A stretch of 64,000 nt of DNA, taken from assembly GCA_002812745.2 (NCBI GenBank), contig NCSJ02000094.1, positions 1 to 64,000 on the forward strand, written 5' to 3'. Position numbers and translations under genes: made by a program. The DNA is from Scytalidium lignicola. Its lineage: Eukaryota; Ascomycota; Leotiomycetes. Shown here one piece after another: positions 10,205 to 21,595 of the stretch. Positions within the stretch are counted from its first letter, which is position 1, and every line of letters begins with the position of its first letter. The notes under the pieces are model-generated. The model saw only the letters and a list, made by a program, of their open reading frames with translations. It was not told the DNA's origin and ran no database searches.

Positions 10205-11416
10205 CTACAACCTCGGAATCTCAATCACGCCAACCGTGACGTTATTCCTCTCCGTCTTCATGACCCCCCCACTAGCAATCAATAACTTCTTCTCTCCCTT
10301 TTGCTGAATAATCCTAAGAGACCTAGAGTATCCCGCATTTTCACCGGTCGGGCGAAGCTGCCAACCGTTCACGTCGGCCGAGTCATGGTTGACAAAGACA
10401 TTACCGCTGCTCAAGGCATTCATGATTAGTATGCCTGAACTCGAGCCGTACTGTTCGGTCCATATATTGTACGGACTACTATTCGGGACGGTGCGAGATG
10501 CATCGTTGGAAACGAGGGGTAGTCCCTCGACCTGGCCAAAGAAAAGTGGATTGTCCGCAACCTTATAGAAGACTGGATATTCGTATGAACTGCTATTGAC
10601 CACGCCATCCACAGGACCGCCGCCGTACTCGTACGTCATAAGATACTTGTCTGTCGACCGAATATGCGAGACAACGGCCATACCAGGACGTGCTGTGTAT
10701 TCAGGGTACGCTACGTCGTCGACGACTTCGCCCCAAGTCCTGAGATCCGAAGTCTTCACATGCACCAGCTTCTGGCCATGGGCCGGGTCGCGATGGTCAG
10801 AGTAGTAACATATGAGTTCGTTGCCGTACATCAAGAAAAATGGTTCCCAAATGGCGGGATCACCGTTCGAAGCAATCTCAGTGCCTCCCGTGGCGATGTG
10901 ACTGACGAATTCCCAGGTCAGACCGCCATTCTTACTGGCATACACGTCGATCTTGCTGGCGCTCAAGTCGTCTGGGGTCGACACTCCGGCAATGAGAACG
11001 GTGCCAGCGCGATACCCACCAAAGTTGTAAGGCAGCAAGTACAGGAATGGCTGATAGCGCAATCCCCAGCCATTGACGGTATCCCTGACTCGAGAGTACT
11101 CAGACCAGCTTACGCCGTCATCCGTCGATCGATAAATTGGGAAGTAATCTGGCGGTGGTTCAGGCGGGTAGTCTTCCCAAGTGATCAGAAGAGAATCATC
11201 TGGAAGTTGCAGAGTGCGCGCATATAATGTTTTCCAGCTGGTGTAGTTCTCGGTCGGCTCAAATACAAGATTGTTATTAAAATTACTGAAAGGCGCCAAC
11301 TGATGTCGATTCGAGGATTGTATTTGTCGAGCAGCTGTCAGTGAAGGTAAGGCTGTGAGTGGCCGTAGCCTTCCCAGAGCCAACAACACTGCGCATAATA
11401 GTTTCTGTGCCTTCAT
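10205..11416 (-). CDS. Secreted GH93-like exo-arabinanase (BNR/Asp-box beta-propeller)
   Basis: Predicted extracellular six-bladed beta-propeller hydrolase. The chosen start, ATG 11416 (MKAQKLLCAVLLALG), gives a clear signal peptide; an ATG at 11527 in the same frame would add 37 residues and hide it. Asp-box motifs are STDDGVSWSE (near residue 95) and SKNGGLTWEF (near 165). Acidic residues in GDPAIWEPFFLMYG and in LMTYEYGGG are at positions compatible with the acid/base and nucleophile of GH93 exo-1,5-alpha-L-arabinanases. The product is 403 residues with no intron. The neighbouring Zn2Cys6 factor and GH35 gene support a role in digesting arabinan side chains. Alternative: another sialidase-fold family; the family number is inferred, the fold is well supported. 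Confidence 0.72.
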   Translation of the reverse strand: MKAQKLLCAVLLALGRLRPLTALPSLTAARQIQSSNRHQLAPFSNFNNNLVFEPTENYTSWKTLYARTLQLPDDSLLITWEDYPPEPPPDYFPIYRSTDDGVSWSEYSRVRDTVNGWGLRYQPFLYLLPYNFGGYRAGTVLIAGVSTPDDLSASKIDVYASKNGGLTWEFVSHIATGGTEIASNGDPAIWEPFFLMYGNELICYYSDHRDPAHGQKLVHVKTSDLRTWGEVVDDVAYPEYTARPGMAVVSHIRSTDKYLMTYEYGGGPVDGVVNSSSYEYPVFYKVADNPLFFGQVEGLPLVSNDASRTVPNSSPYNIWTEQYGSSSGILIMNALSSGNVFVNHDSADVNGWQLRPTGENAGYSRSLRIIQQKGEKKLLIASGGVMKTERNNVTVGVIEIPRL

Positions 11417-12054
11417 GGCGCAACTCGCAAGGCTCAATTGGGGGGAAATATCCAAATAAATGATAATATGTCGGTGACTTCTGGTAGTCAAGTGTTCCGG
11501 TGCAACTTTGGCATTTACCCACTTCATGGCGCCGTTGGGAGTTTTATAATCCCGTGAAGCAACCGCTGGTATTATTAATGAAAATCATACTAAAAAACTG
11601 ACCAAACTGGGGGTTCCCAGTATGGCGTGGAAACAACATGGCTGTTTCACGATGCGATGGTCATGGTCCAAATATGGAGTGGTAAATGATATCAGAACGC
11701 CGTAGGAAGCCTGAAAGCGGCTTTTTGACTAATGATATTGCTTCTATTCCGGGAGCTGCGAGGTCTCTTTAGCCTCAGGCTACACCCTGGCCAGTAGCCC
11801 CGGGGATATGCGGGAAAGCGTGTTCTTGAGGTGTCGAGCAGCCACTAGGACTTGCCCCAGATTCGGCAATAGTTTTTTGTTGTAGATGCAACATGAACCT
11901 GCAGCTCGAGAATGTACAAGTCGGTTCAACTTCTTTTTCTAGAGAGACAGCCTAGTCTTGGACAGTACAGTGGAGCTACACTTGAGCAACGCTTGAGCAT
12001 TCCATCATCCTTTGCAGACTAAATTTTCTCTTTACTACTTTAAGCTTAGATCAC
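11417..12054. other. Intergenic between arabinanase and regulator
   Basis: About 640 bp with no further gene. It contains the promoter of the hydrolase and the 3' flank of the regulator. A GTGAGT motif directly at the end of the regulator frame (12055) leaves open one further short exon here. Confidence 0.35.
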
Positions 12055-13792
12055 TCACCTTAAGAAACCGGACAGCGCAACGCCCGTTGCGCGTCCACGT
12101 AAAGACAGTCTCTGTGCATCTGCAGACAACACTGCAAAATCGGCTGCTGTAGGAGACACTGCTAGGCTAACCACCTTCTCGTCCAAGGGTAGGGCGTGCT
12201 CCAACAAGAACCTCACCATCCATCGGTCGATCTTGTGTGTATATGTGTCTGCTGATTGAAGACACGAATTCTGGAAGGTAAACAGACGATTGACCTTATG
12301 ATCAGATGTCACATATTAGCCAGTAGGCACCAGAGGAGCCAACGTGGCAAAGTAGTCTACTACATACCGTTCTTTCCAGGCTCGGCCAGTATCTTTTGAG
12401 CTCCACGAGAGCTTTGAAATTGAAGCTTAGATTCTCTCGAGCTGCAGGCAATTCATTTTCATCCCCGAACAATAGAGTATAGAGCAAGACTGATGAAGAG
12501 ACGAGGGTCATGTGCCCCACTGTTGCATACACAGCTTCGCATTCCCCCTTGTCTCTTGACATCTTGAGGAGTGCGCTATACGATGAAGCATGGAATTTAC
12601 AGCGATTGACGTAGCTTTTGTGCATCACTGTGGATGTCCGCTGGGGATCCAGGTATTGGAAATAGAGCAATGTGGCATAATGGTGATATCCCAAGTGCAG
12701 AGCGACGAAGCCACCACCGAGTCCTTTTTCCTTGTGTTGATCAAGATTTCTCTCATTAAGCCTCAGGTGGGGGGGAAGGCTCTCCTGCCAAAGATCTAGC
12801 TGTGTTGAGAATTCTTGAACACATCTATCGGAGTCCTCATCCCTCACATTTTCCTCGACTAGACGTCTGTTAAGATCTTGCACGGGTCCAAAGATTTCCA
12901 CCAGGGTGATCATATAAGCCCAAAGTCCTAGAGTCAGGGGTCTTGGATTGTCTTGTTGTTCGTTATGTAAGTTTTGGAACACATACTCGTCCATAGGCAG
13001 GTCTACGGCTCTTTTGCAATCATGAATTTGTCGCGGCAGTCCAAGTCCAACAGAACACCATCTGTCAGCCATGAACAATGTCCACCAGACTCGAGCCTTG
13101 ATCTCGCGGAGGATGAGGTTATCGTCAGGGTTGGTTTTGTGAAGACCCATGATTTGTGACATTCGGATTGCGATTCCTTCACAGAGTTAGTAAAGCCATC
13201 AATATAACTACTTTGACCTACCGAAGTAAAGAGCTTCGGACTCGGTCTCCAACTCTGTTGCGCAAAGGTTCGCAAAGAGAACGCAAGTCTGGATGTTTTC
13301 GAGAGAGACGTTCACCAGATTGGATTGAAACAGTCGTTTCGACTTTGCAGTGAGTTCGGGGCCCATGAGACTGAGGTGGTCAGCCCGAGAAAACCTGGAC
13401 CTGAGGCCACAGATGGCGTATAACAGGGCCTTGCTAACACGACCATCCTGAATGTCATTCCATAGACTCAGTTTGTGGAAGAGGCTGTGTGGTTTATCGT
13501 GGATGAAACGAAGATAGTGCTCGACTAGTTCTGTGACATCTTCTGGGAAAAGGTTTGGAAGCAGACCTCCTGCACAATCACTCCTCTGCACGGTCTGAGG
13601 ATTCAGATCATGACTCGATTCCTTTGAAGGCTCCAACGGCGCAGTCGCTCCTCTCGCGCGCATGGAATACGAGCATTGGAGGTGCCTTCCAAGGCACTGA
13701 ATACACGCTTCTTGGACTCCAACTTGACCGTTGGTGCGCTGGCACTTCCGTTTGCCGCTCCTGCATTGCTGGCATGCTTTGGCCACCTTCAT
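12055..13792 (-). CDS. Zn2Cys6 transcription factor with fungal_trans domain
   Basis: Complete-looking regulator, about 539 residues. The cluster is at the very N-terminus: ACQQCRSGKRKC ... ACIQCLGRHLQC. The middle homology region includes LFPEDVTELVEHYLRFIH and, across the first intron, YFGIAIRMSQIMGLH and REIKARVWWTLFMADRWCS. Intron 1 is 13177-13221 (GTAGGT, ACTAAC, GAAG acceptor; no YAG alternative keeps frame). Intron 2 begins at 12367 (GTATGT) and ends either at a CATAAG (exon from 12294) or, also in frame, at TTCCAG (exon from 12270). ATG at 13792. It lies head-to-head with the GH35 gene (353 bp apart) and tail-to-head with the GH93-like gene, so a pathway-specific role in arabinan/galactan breakdown is likely but inferred. 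Confidence 0.85.
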
Positions 13793-14145
13793 CTGCTTGC
13801 TCTTCAGCTTGAGTGGATATGTGACGAGTAATGAGGAGTGGCAGAAGTAAAGCTGGAGTCCGGTGCAGTCGCCAATTGATAACTGCCATTCCCGGTGCTA
13901 ATTTAATTAGTGGGGTGGGATGTCTTGGCGTCTTGGCATCCGCCCCTGGGAGACTACGTTAGTTCAATAGTACTTGTAATTCTATGGTAGTTCTATCCAC
14001 CATTATTATTTTGACCCTGTCATCTAATAGTATCGTCCCCGTGCAGATTAATTTGTACTTGTAGTTGGCATAATTCTCTCTTCTCCTTCAGTCTTAATTC
14101 ACTCTTCATTTGCCAATCTCAAACAGAAATCTCCCGAATTGCAGT
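13793..14145. promoter_or_regulatory. Divergent promoter between regulator and GH35 gene
   Basis: A 353-bp gap separates two start codons pointing away from each other. It has pyrimidine-rich stretches next to the GH35 start. A CGG..CCG-type Zn2Cys6 site was not securely identified. The geometry suits co-regulation or autoregulation. Confidence 0.5.
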
Positions 14146-15997
14146 ATGAAAGACATCGGATCCTCTACTGATTCATCACAGTCCGGAGTTGTGAACTGTC
14201 TATCTTGTTCATCCTCTTCATCCGATAATATGCAGATACCAATACCATATCTTAAGCAAACAGAGAACTCCAAGCAGCTGATTGTACATGGAAAACCCTT
14301 CTTGATTCTAGGAGGGGAGTTACAAAACTCGTCAATGACATCATCAGAATACATGAAACCACATTGGCAACAGATGATAGAAGATGGAATCAATACTGTC
14401 TTGGGCTGTGTTACTTGGGAGCAAATTGAGCCAGTAGAAGGCAAATTTGACTTTGCGGAGCTTGACAAGGTCATAATTGATGCACGGGCACATGGCCTGC
14501 ATTTAATTCTTCTGTGGTTTGGAAGCTTCAAGAACGGTATTATTCTATCCGGCCATTCTTTCATGACTCAACTTATTTGGATCTCTGAAAGCTGATTTCT
14601 TTAATGCTTTAACAGGAGTCTCAACTTATGTACCAGGTTGGATCAAGAAAGACAACAGACGCTTCCCAAGGGTCATGTTACGCAAAGAAAATGGTCGGTT
14701 AGATACAGCCGACATTTTATCCATATTTGGGAGCGACGCAGTAAATGCTGATGCAAAAGCTTTCAAAAAATTGATGAATCATCTCGCAGATGTTGACGGG
14801 GACCATTCGACGGTCATCATGGTCCAGGTCGAGAATGAGGTTGGTGTCTTAGGTGACTCGCGTGATGCGAGTCCTTCAGCCAACGAGGCGTTCAATAGTC
14901 CAGTCCCGCTGGATTTGATAAACAGTCTTAACGAGCAATGGGCCTCGCTACATGTTAATCTCCAAACTAACCTCCAACACTTCAAGAGTGCGAAGCAGTC
15001 TTCAAGCGGTTCATGGCGGGAGGTTTTTGGCAACAGCTTGTCAACCGATGAGTTATTCATGGCATATCACTATGCCCATTACGTCGAGCAGATAGCGTCG
15101 GCGGGTAAGGCCGTCTACCCTCTACCACTTTTCGTCAATGTCTGGCAAAGTTATGGGGCCACCAACAGGGACAAATCACTCCCTATTGTAGCGGGCGGGG
15201 GAAGCAATCCAGGCCACTATCCATCCGGTGGTGGAGTAACAAATGTGATTGACATCTGGCAGCTTTTCGCTCCGAGCATCGACTTTGTTGCACCAGATAT
15301 CTACTTGAATGACTATTCGTCATCTTGCGCCAATTACAGACACCGAAATCAGACCCTCTTCATCCCAGAACAACGACGCGACGCCTATGGGGCGCGAAGG
15401 ATTTGGGAAGCGTTCGGATCTCATCAGGCAATAGGCACTTCTCCCTTCGGCATTGACACAGTTCGTGTTGAACATGGTGACAACCCATATGCAATGCATT
15501 ATAGGCTCCTCAGGTCGGTTTCCAAACTCGTCTTGGACGCGCAATGCAGACCAGGATCTAGTTTTGGTTTCTTCTTCGACGATATCAGTGCCGAGGGTGA
15601 AGACGTAGAGGATCCTTTCACTGTCATCTTTGGGAGTTGGAGACTGCTCATCGAGCGTTCTTTTGTGTTCGGAAAACCTTCCGCCGGCTCGGGCATGGTC
15701 TTGTACCTTGGTGGCGCGGAATTCTTGCTGATCGGCTGGGGCTTCCAGATAACCTGGACCTCCACTAGTCCCAAGGCTCATTTCACTGGATTGATCAGCT
15801 TCGAGGAGAAGGAGGTCGTCAATCCAGTCACTAGAGAGTTAACAACGTCTCGTATGTTGAACGGCGATGAGACGAGAGGTGGGAAGTTTACTATTATGCC
15901 TAGTGCAAATCCAGACTATGGCGGATTCCCTATTAGCGTTACAATTCCTGCGAGAACAGCAATTGCGAAGGTGGAAGTCTATGCCTTGGAGGATTAA
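14146..15997 (+). CDS. GH35-like beta-galactosidase
   Basis: Clan GH-A (beta/alpha)8 hydrolase of about 590 residues, expected to remove terminal beta-galactose. ATG 14146 is the first in frame; ATG 14230 would begin just before the conserved QLIVHGKPFLILGGELQNSS. Motifs: INTVLGCVTWEQIEPVEGKF (barrel strand 2), IMVQVENEVGVLG with the acid/base Glu of NE, and LFIPEQRRD, whose PE Glu fits the nucleophile. The C-terminal part (VVNPVTRELTTSRMLNGDE) resembles the extra domain found in DUF5597-bearing GH35 members. One intron, 14537-14615 (79 nt, GTATTA to AACAG), restores SFKNGVSTYVPGWIKKD. No signal peptide is seen, suggesting an intracellular enzyme acting on imported oligosaccharides. Divergent from the Zn2Cys6 gene. 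Confidence 0.85.
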
Positions 15998-16261
15998 TCA
16001 CTAGAATACAAGGTAAGCTAGAAACTTATTAATCAATGGATACTTTTGTAATTCCTCTCTCTACATAAGGAGACTACCGAATCGAGTTAATTCGGTGGCC
16101 GTTCTAGGTTTAGTGCAACTGAAACGGGTAACTCCCATCGAGTTAAATCGGGAGTTAAATCGGTGGTACAAATGTGACTTGATTTCAATGATAAATTTTA
16201 TTCACAGATTTTCAGGTTAATTTAGGCGAAAGCGTCAACAAATTGATCTTCATTTATGTAA

Positions 16262-16483
16262 ATACTCGATCTCTTCGCAGAGCCAGGAAAGTCAAGCAAA
16301 GAGAAGAGGAAAAAGCCAGTGGCAAGATATTTACAGACATTGACAGAAAAGGAAGGCGTCGAAGATACACTCTTAGAGATGGAAGATTCTATGTTGATAC
16401 ATGCATTCAATACAGAAAATACAGCGCTTGGAAAGCGTGAAAGAGTGGACGACATTGACGATTTCGATTTCGTAGATAGGTAG
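16262..16483 (+). other. Unrecognised acidic/basic reading frame, possible 3' exon
   Basis: Seventy-three open codons after a TAA, with no ATG at its start. The protein is polar and patterned: a basic stretch (KSSKEKRKKPVARYLQ) then EKEGVEDTLLEMEDSMLIHA and an acidic end DDIDDFDFVDR before TAG. It looks coding, perhaps the last exon of a lost gene or transposon, but I recognise no family. A CTTCGCAG just inside the frame could be an acceptor. Confidence 0.3.
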
Positions 16484-18330
16484 TGGCACGCATACGCCCT
16501 AGGTAAATTGAACGCATCTCCAGACCTTTTTGGGACATCACCATGTGACTCGTCACATGCATTGTAATATTACGGCTCAAAAGACTTAAATACAAATATT
16601 ATAAAGTCGAGTTCGTTACGGTAAAGTACGTAAAGTCAAAATCGGTCATCCCTACTGTTGTAACTACAGGTTACTATCACCGATCTTAAGGCTCATATAT
16701 AACAACTTGCTTAATCAACTGTGCTACAGTGGGCAAATACTCTCATACTTATAGATCTTCATGATCTCAGGCAACAGTCAGTTGCCTAGTAATTGACCCG
16801 ACTCCGATCGTAAGCAAAAAGCAAATATGGAGGTTCATCTAGGATACCTTCGATCCAAGGCATCCTACAACACCTACCCTGAACAAATCTACGTCACATG
16901 ACTTATCTAGGACGAGGATAATTGTTACAGGTTACAGTGAGAGCAATAAGCGATCCAGTACATAAAAGAGCCTCCGTGCATAATACTCTCGTCGGCGATA
17001 GAATTCCAATACAGAAAGACAATATCGTATTGGCGTAATAATAAAGTCAATCTCACAGCTATCAACATNAATTTTGTAAAAAAGCAAAAAGCATCGAGGG
17101 GTCTTAAATCTCTGAGAGATTCTACCAAACCCCAAAACGTTAAGGGTTCTTTCTTCTATTCTTCAAGCTTATCAACTGGGAGCTCTCTAGCCCAAGTCTG
17201 TAGTTCGTCAAAAGTCAAGTAAGTTTATTCAGGCAGTCTATAAAGCTTTAGCACATAACCGTTATGTGTGAGTAGATAATAGAAATCTGCTATATCAAAA
17301 TGGAGACTTCTGCCGTGTTTAAACCCGAGAACAGACTACCTCAGCATGTCGATCGTGGGAACTCTCAAGCTCGCGTAGAAATTAACCGTCCATATAGGGA
17401 CTTACTGTTTTTGAAGCGCAAACGTTGCAGTGGTGGATCATAGCTTCCTTTTCAGTATCTACGTTTCGATTGTGAGCCCTTCTTCTTAGTCCTTGCATTT
17501 CCATTCCCTACTCCATTTCCCTTGCTTTCGCTTCCGGTTTTCGTTCTTCCGAATAAATTCATGAACTGCGATATTAGAGCGGGATCCAACTCTCAACTTC
17601 ATCACCAGCACATAAAAAGACATTGTCTACACTTGTTATCACGCCAATTGCACCAAACACTACTCCATAACACCCCAGTCCAACACAGATATCTTCGCTT
17701 TTCCTCACGATACATGATCTTGAACGCCGTTTCCACAACAAGTTGACCTCTTTCTATAACCCGCATAATCATCACTCTCTACAGAAAACCCTTACTGTCA
17801 CTATTGCATGACTTTTACACGCTATTGCAGACCTTCTTGGGTATCACGATCCTGGATCCATCTTCAATATGCGCAATCTCCACCCTACAGACTAACCCAC
17901 ATTAAGCACCCTTGTGCTACGACAGCCAGTCTATGGAGGCCTGCGAGCAGTCAAGTACTTCAGCCGCCAACCGAGATCTACAAGTGTGCTGTAACACAGT
18001 ACCGCCACCCAGTAGCAGGCAATGGTGTAAATAGAAGATGAGGCTATCTGAAAAAGGAGTAGCACTTCGGCTAAGGTTAATCGAGGCTTCTACTATTGCC
18101 TAGTACGCCTAGCTTAATCGTCATCACGTAAGTCGCAGTATGGGGATTAAAAGCCTAGTCGACTCAGGTTGGTCCCTTCCGACAGGAATGTTCCACTATT
18201 TCCCTACCCTCCACATGGCTTGGCACAGTCGAGCTGAAGGGCTTTGTGTGATTTCGTAATTTTTTTTGGTTGTATAAGATTGGCTGGATTGTCACGCACA
18301 AATTTATTCCTACTCACGTCTTAGTACCCG
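16484..18330. other. Unresolved gene-free stretch
   Basis: No supportable gene. Bases 16500-17400 are mixed composition with one N at 17069 beside an A/T run. Bases 17450-18050 have coding-like composition in several short plus-strand frames with stops between them (for instance GYHDPGSIFNMRNLHP near 17850), which may be an eroded gene of unknown family. Confidence 0.3.
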
Positions 18331-18444
18331 TTAACTCCCCAATCCATCGGCTCGCACAGCTGATACGTAGAGTTCGCATAATAACTCTTGAAGGAGTTCT
18401 AGCTGCCCTAGATCGTCTGCTGCCAGGGATGGTGGCGGCGGTGG

Positions 18445-18525
18445 CGGTGATAGTAATGGTGATGGTAATGGTGATGGTAATGGTGATGGCAATGGTGATG
18501 GTAATGGTGGTGGTGATGGTGATGC
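18445..18525. repeat. Minisatellite, 12-bp unit GGTGATGGTAAT
   Basis: About six to seven near-identical copies of GGTGATGGTAAT, with GGC and GGT variants at the edges. On the minus strand it would encode a Pro/Ser/Leu tract (PSPLPSPLPSPLPSP). Confidence 0.85.
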
Positions 18526-18658
18526 TACTACTACCACTGTCGCTGGAGGCATGCTTGCAGCTCCTGGAGAGTGGCTATTTTGCCCGGACATGACACAAGG
18601 TTCATCTAGTTTCAAATCTGTAACCTGACCCTTGAGGCTTGCACGATTTCGAAGTGGA

Positions 18659-19555
18659 TTACCGTGTGTTGTGTAAGTCCGGAAATATACTGGGCAGCTT
18701 GGAGGATGCACTTCTTGAAGGCGCATCTTGATGACTGAGATTGCGACTATCATCAACCAAAGAGGCATTGAGATAAGACAAATGTTGACAAGAAGTGCTA
18801 GCCTGTGGGCTTTCCGCATTATTTTCATCTGCTACATTGTGAACAGGGGCAGGAATTGAAACACAAATGTTGCTTTCACGCTCTTGCCGTGCACTCAGAT
18901 CGTATATCTTTCCCGAAAGATCTCTGTCATAATCATTTTGGATATAGTAATCGACCGCATCTTGTGCGACACATCGAGAGGTGGAAGGCCCACTAATCTG
19001 CCCTCCAGAACTGCACCCTTCATGTGCAGTATTCTGTGATGTGAGAAGGATCGCTGTCTCATCGATTAGTGTGTCGGCGTTGCAAGGTATCGAGCTAGGA
19101 GGAACGAGAGATCCCTGGTGTTCACTATCCCGGATTGTCGTCACGATTACATCTCGAGCTTCTGGGTGTTCTTCGAAAAATCGGGCAGTATCCTTGCTTC
19201 GTAACCAGCTTAAAACATATTTGAATGCCTAAGAGTCTATCAGAGATGGGGGATCATGAAGGTATAAGAGGACGGGGTAAAATGGACTTGGTTCACGTCC
19301 GTGACGTGTAGAACATTCAGTTCTAGATCTGTGCCTGAACCAGGAGATCTCATTTTTGCGCTTGGACATTCTTGCCTGCCATCGGAAACCTAGCCGTTCA
19401 GATACCATGTGGTGGATAGCAAGCGGCTCACTTCTGAGTAAAATTTCTGAAGAACCCAAAAATTGTAACCAGCGGAAACGGTTAAGAATTTGGTCCCTTG
19501 CATGCACTGCACTAGTTTGACACGTGGCTGATCGCTTACCAACCTTGCTCGTCAT
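18659..19555 (-). CDS. Hypothetical protein, two-exon model
   Basis: Weakly supported gene of unknown function. The first exon starts at ATG 19555 (MTSKVGKRSATC) and includes EPLAIHHMVSERLGFRWQAR. The second is open from a TTAG acceptor at about 19229 down to 18659 and reads AFKYVLSWLRSKDTARFFEE, then AQDAVDYYIQNDYDRDLSGK and a Ser-rich tail. The long open second exon and its amino-acid composition argue for coding. The donor (GTCCTC in the only phase-compatible position) is poor, so the junction is uncertain. Another frame below 18659 encodes the Pro/Ser minisatellite and may or may not belong. No domain recognised. Confidence 0.35.
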
Positions 19556-20261
19556 TGCTGTTGGTTAATCAATCGGTAAGTCGGTGGCACCAATAATTGA
19601 GGGAGTGCAACCCCTCAATACATAATAGGGAGCATCTTGTCAAGTGCATCTAATCACATTGTGAGATAACATTACATACATAACATGACACTGCTCCAGA
19701 TTCTCTTTTCCAAACCTTGAAGTTAGTGATATGTGCAGTACCCATCAAGAAGTTGCATTCCCGATGTGGTTGTTCTCTGGTCCTAAAGTCCAATTAGTTT
19801 AGACCTAACTAGATCTGCCCCACCACCGGCCCGACGCGAAACACGCTTCCTCCCCACTATGGTGGGTCACGAAGTGGAGATCGCGACCGACGCAATTGAG
19901 TATTAGCTTCTGCTCGGCTTTCCGTGTAACTTACGATGTGCAACAAAACTTCCTACCTCGTCTCACCGCATTGATGATAGGTCCGGAGAATTGTGAGCAA
20001 GTTTGTCCCTGCGCGAACTCTAAACGGACCGTGTTGCTGCAAAGCATCCAGGCCTCCGAAAAGGAGCGGAACCGTTCTTCCTTTCTGGACCGCCCAGAAG
20101 TTCCCATGCAGAATGTCAAGGTGGACGATGCTGATTACCGCCTTCGGTCACCTTGTCTATGTTTTTTTGCCCACTCGGAATTGGTTTACATAACCAGATC
20201 AAGATACATGTCCAATTTTAGCGGATTATGGTTTGCCTGAACGATCTTGGCGTCCAGCTTA

Positions 20262-21595
20262 GGCACCCTCCTGGGGGACAAAAACTGGCCATAACGTCAT
20301 ATGCCCATATTACCCACCACCACATTTCCCACTTCTTGCTCTCCATTCTACAGCTAATTTAATTGGAAAAAATGGGTTTCCAACACCATATGACACCCAA
20401 AAAGGCTAGAATCCAAGGCGCTTGCGATTATCTTGATGCAAAAGGCATTAGTTATAACCATAGAGACGTGTTTTTCTTTTCATGGGGCTGGCAAAACCAG
20501 TGGCTGGAAGGCTCTCAAGGAACCACGAGAACATGATGCGCGTACTTTCCATTCAACTTTTCCAGAGACTAGAGGAGCTAAAAAGAAAATAACAAATAAG
20601 GATTTGGCTATTATTGAGCGTTTTATCGACAACAATGGCTTTGATGGCCGTACAATTCCTTGGGAAGGCCTTCCAGCTGCTGCAGGTCTCGATATAGATG
20701 TTTCCTATAGAACAGTTCGACGTGCAATACAGGATATCAATTTCAGGAAATGTATAGCTTGTTCTAAAGCTTATGTTTCACCCCAATTAGCAGACAAAAG
20801 AATGGAATATGCACGCATTATGCTAGAGAGATATCCTGAAAAAGAGGATTGGTGGCATGTCCGATTTTCTGGTAGAGTCCACTTTGGTTAGAGCCCAATA
20901 GGGAGAGTCTATGTCTATGTCCTTCGACAGCCTTGGGAACGACATTGTCCTGATTGCTTGATTGAAAGAAATATGCCCAAGGAAAAGGGTCAAAAGAGAT
21001 TACATGCATGTGCAGCTGTTGGTCATAATTTTAAGAGTGATTTGACTTGGTATAATGTGCCAGGAAATACAAATGGAAAAATGTCTATGAAGGTATATAG
21101 GGATTCGATTCTAGAGCCAGTGGTTGGTTCATGGCTACAGGCAGGCCATGATTTTGTTTTGGAGGAAGATAGTGATTCTGGCCATGGCACAGGCAAAGCC
21201 AACATTGTCAAAACCTGGAAAAGGCATCACGGGCTTGAATCCTTTATAAATTGTCCTCAATCCCCTGATTTTGTGCCAATTGAACGAGCCTTTCAAGCTC
21301 CAAAAGAAGCTGTCAAAAGAAGGCCTCGTTGGGATGATACAATTGTGAAAGAGCTTGCTGAAGAAGGGTGGAATAATCTTTCACAAAAGACAATTAACAA
21401 ATGGGTTGATGAAATCCCTCAAATATTTACGGATTGTATTACTTTAGAAGGGAAATTAACTGGGCATTAATTTTATTATTTAGCTGCATTGAATTTGGCT
21501 GTATTTTACATAGAAAATTAATGTTTTGTGTCTGGAGTATGCTATAGCCAACCGTAGCCGGTTCGCATTTTTTTTGTCCCCCAGGAGGCACCCTC
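20262..21595 (+). mobile_element. Tc1/mariner transposon, 1334 bp, TA target site
   Basis: The element lies between TA dinucleotides (20260-20261 and 21596-21597). Inner terminal repeats share CTCCTGGGGGACAAAAA (20268-20284, and its complement ending at 21587). The outermost 6-8 bp differ between the ends. It contains one transposase pseudogene on the plus strand and sits inside a larger TIR element, so it is the younger insertion. Confidence 0.85.
20372..21470 (+). pseudogene. Tc1-type DDE transposase, inactivated
   Basis: Starts MGFQHHMTPKKARIQGACDY and shifts frame near 20480, where GAGKTSGWKALKEP continues in another frame. The DNA-binding part ends LDIDVSYRTVRRAIQDINFR and KCIACSKAYVSP. 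The first catalytic Asp, in the block normally FSDEVHFG, reads FSGRVHFG (Asp lost), and a TAG follows at 20888. The rest is open: HNFKSDLTWYNVPGNTNGKM, DFVLEEDSDSGHGTGKAN (second Asp), SPDFVPIERAFQAPK (Glu) and EGKLTGH at the end. One frameshift, one stop and a missing catalytic residue make it dead, though it is far less decayed than the elements beyond 41 kb. Confidence 0.85.

Noticed and set aside
10664..11227. 187-codon plus-strand frame
   Set aside because: It is the antisense shadow of the GH93-like gene, with no family resemblance of its own.
15320..15781. 153-codon minus-strand frame
   Set aside because: Antisense shadow of the GH35 gene.
17522..18041. Two short plus-strand frames near 17.5-18.0 kb
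   Set aside because: Neither resembles a known family and frames are not connected by convincing introns; left as unresolved sequence.
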